Shown here: piece by piece, positions 5,145 through 6,218 of the stretch
Numbering within the stretch: the stretch's first letter is position 1
Layout: every line of letters starts with the position of its first letter
Assembly: GCA_946186215.1 (NCBI GenBank)
Contig: CAMHMM010000114.1
Coordinates: 1 to 6,218, forward strand
Length of the DNA stretch: 6,218 nucleotides
Direction of reading: 5' to 3'
DNA from: an uncultured Ruminococcus sp.
Lineage (GTDB): Bacteria > Bacillota > Clostridia > Oscillospirales > Ruminococcaceae
Position numbers and translations under genes: made by a program
Notes under the pieces: model-generated
Database searches by the model: none
What the model was told of the DNA's origin: nothing
Seen by the model: the letters and a program-made list of their open reading frames with translations, nothing else

Positions 5145-6218
5145 ATGACTGCTTATCTTGATAATGCCGCTACCACAAAGGTCAGTGACGAGGCGCTTTC
5201 GGCCGCTGTCAATGCCATGACCGAGAATTACGGCAACCCCTCGTCGCTTCACAGATACGGCCTGAATGCCGAGCTTGCGGTTACCGATGCAAGGAAATCG
5301 GTCGCTGCTGCATTAGGCTGCGATCATGAGCGCGTATTCTTTACCTCTGGGGCTACCGAGGCCAACAATACCATATTGTTCGGCGCTGCCGAGAATTACG
5401 GCAGAAGAAAGAATACTATCGTGGCATCATCCATCGAGCACCCCTCTGTTGAGGAGTGCCTGAGAAAGCTCGAGCAGAGCGGGTTCAAGGTAAAGAGAGT
5501 CAAGCCGTCGAAGAACGGATGCATCACTATGGCAGACTTTGCCTCCGCAGTGGACTATGATACATTCCTTGCTACCTGTATGCTTGTAAATAACGAAACG
5601 GGCATCATCAACCCTGTCGATGATATTTTCGCAGCGGTAAAGAATAAGGCACCGGAATGTATCACCCATACTGATGCGGTACAGGGTTTTTTGAAGCTGC
5701 CTATAAAGGCATCCGCGCTTCACGCCGACCTTATCACGGTCAGCGGCCATAAAGTACACGCTCCCAAGGGCGTAGGTGCCATGTATATCGGCAAGGGGAT
5801 AAGGATTGCCCCCTATCTTTGCGGCGGCGGTCAGGAGAAGGGACAGCGCTCCGGAACGGAATCCGTTCCGCTGATCTGTGCAATGGGAGCGGCTACAAAG
5901 CATCAGAACGCGGGGATAGATACCGCATACAAAAATGCTCTGGCGCTCAACAATACCCTGAGAAATGCCCTGGCTCCCCTTGATTATGTCACGATCAACA
6001 CTCCCGCACAGGGCTCCAGCCCCTATGTGATCAATTTCTCGGTGAGAGGGATACGCTCGGAGATCATGCTTCACTTCCTTGAAAGCAGGAATGTTTATGT
6101 TTCCAGCGGAAGTGCGTGCTCAAAGGGCAAGAAATCAAGAGTCCTCACCGAAATGGGGCTCAGCGAGGAGCTTGCAGACACGGCAATAAGAGTATCATTT
6201 TCAAAAATGTCCTCATGG
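5145..6218 (+). CDS. Cysteine desulfurase, NifS/IscS family (3' end cut by window)
   Basis: This class V aminotransferase-fold, PLP-dependent cytosolic enzyme converts cysteine to alanine and holds the released sulfur as a persulfide for Fe-S cluster assembly or tRNA thiolation. 358 codons are open to the window edge; the family is usually ~380-400 residues, so only the C-terminal end is missing. Landmarks in order: YLDNAATT (4-11), GNPSSLH (30-36), the cofactor-phosphate loop TSGATEANN (67-75), EHPSVE with catalytic-type His99 (98-103), NNETGIINPV (149-158), HTDAVQ with Asp177 and Gln180 (175-180), SGHKVHAPKG with PLP-binding Lys203 (200-209), GGGQEKGQRSGTE (227-239), and SSGSACSKGKK with sulfur-carrying Cys325 (320-330). 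The loop after the Cys is short, which points away from the long-loop IscS of Proteobacteria. A perfect promoter precedes the gene and the repeats separate it from recG. A downstream partner such as thiI or an Fe-S scaffold is common but lies outside the window, so I give no specific symbol. Confidence 0.95.
   Translation, partial: MTAYLDNAATTKVSDEALSAAVNAMTENYGNPSSLHRYGLNAELAVTDARKSVAAALGCDHERVFFTSGATEANNTILFGAAENYGRRKNTIVASSIEHPSVEECLRKLEQSGFKVKRVKPSKNGCITMADFASAVDYDTFLATCMLVNNETGIINPVDDIFAAVKNKAPECITHTDAVQGFLKLPIKASALHADLITVSGHKVHAPKGVGAMYIGKGIRIAPYLCGGGQEKGQRSGTESVPLICAMGAATKHQNAGIDTAYKNALALNNTLRNALAPLDYVTINTPAQGSSPYVINFSVRGIRSEIMLHFLESRNVYVSSGSACSKGKKSRVLTEMGLSEELADTAIRVSFSKMSSW

Noticed and set aside
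4812..5252. Minus-strand reading frame of ~146 codons across the repeats, encoding a repeated peptide segment
   Set aside because: The repetition in the peptide is just the 96-nt DNA repeat, whose period is a multiple of three. The frame begins inside the antisense of the desulfurase gene, crosses its promoter and leader, and has no ribosome binding site or protein-like composition.
5427..6074. Long minus-strand reading frame (215 codons) opposite the desulfurase
   Set aside because: It lies wholly antisense to conserved cysteine desulfurase motifs, has no recognisable domain, and is the usual by-product of codon bias in the plus-strand gene.

Overview
The window looks like a chromosomal segment of a low-to-mid G+C Firmicute. 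I would guess the Clostridia, possibly a Ruminococcus-like member of the Oscillospiraceae, from the protein style, the GGAGG-type ribosome binding sites and an exact sigma-A promoter. This assignment is by impression, not by search. The exception is the first ~240 bases, which look foreign to the rest.

Region by region: (a) Bases 1 to ~240 carry two small overlapping genes on the minus strand: a one-helix membrane peptide and a charged helical protein that runs off the left edge. They are G+C-richer (140 of 240 bases, hand count) and stop making sense exactly where a plus-strand gene begins in mid-domain. (b) About 240-1144 (+) is the 3' part of a gene for a multidomain beta-sandwich, probably exported, protein of unknown function that has lost its 5' end. 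(c) 1188-2696 (+) is nnr, a bifunctional NAD(P)H-hydrate epimerase/dehydratase. (d) 2704-4743 (+) is a complete recG. These three plus-strand genes are tightly spaced (43 and 7 nt gaps) and probably co-transcribed. (e) 4744-5144 is a non-coding gap holding about two and a half tandem copies of a ~96-nt hairpin-rich repeat, then a perfect TTGACA-17-TATAAT promoter and a ~100-nt leader. (f) 5145-6218 (+) is a PLP-dependent cysteine desulfurase, cut by the right edge of the window.

Functionally, nnr (metabolite repair) and recG (fork reversal and recombination) are conserved housekeeping genes whose pairing is positional. The desulfurase is a separate transcription unit supplying sulfur for Fe-S clusters or tRNA thiolation. 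No complete new defence or mobile system is visible. The points most worth a second look are the sequence junction near 230-258 and the tandem structured repeat that abuts the desulfurase promoter.
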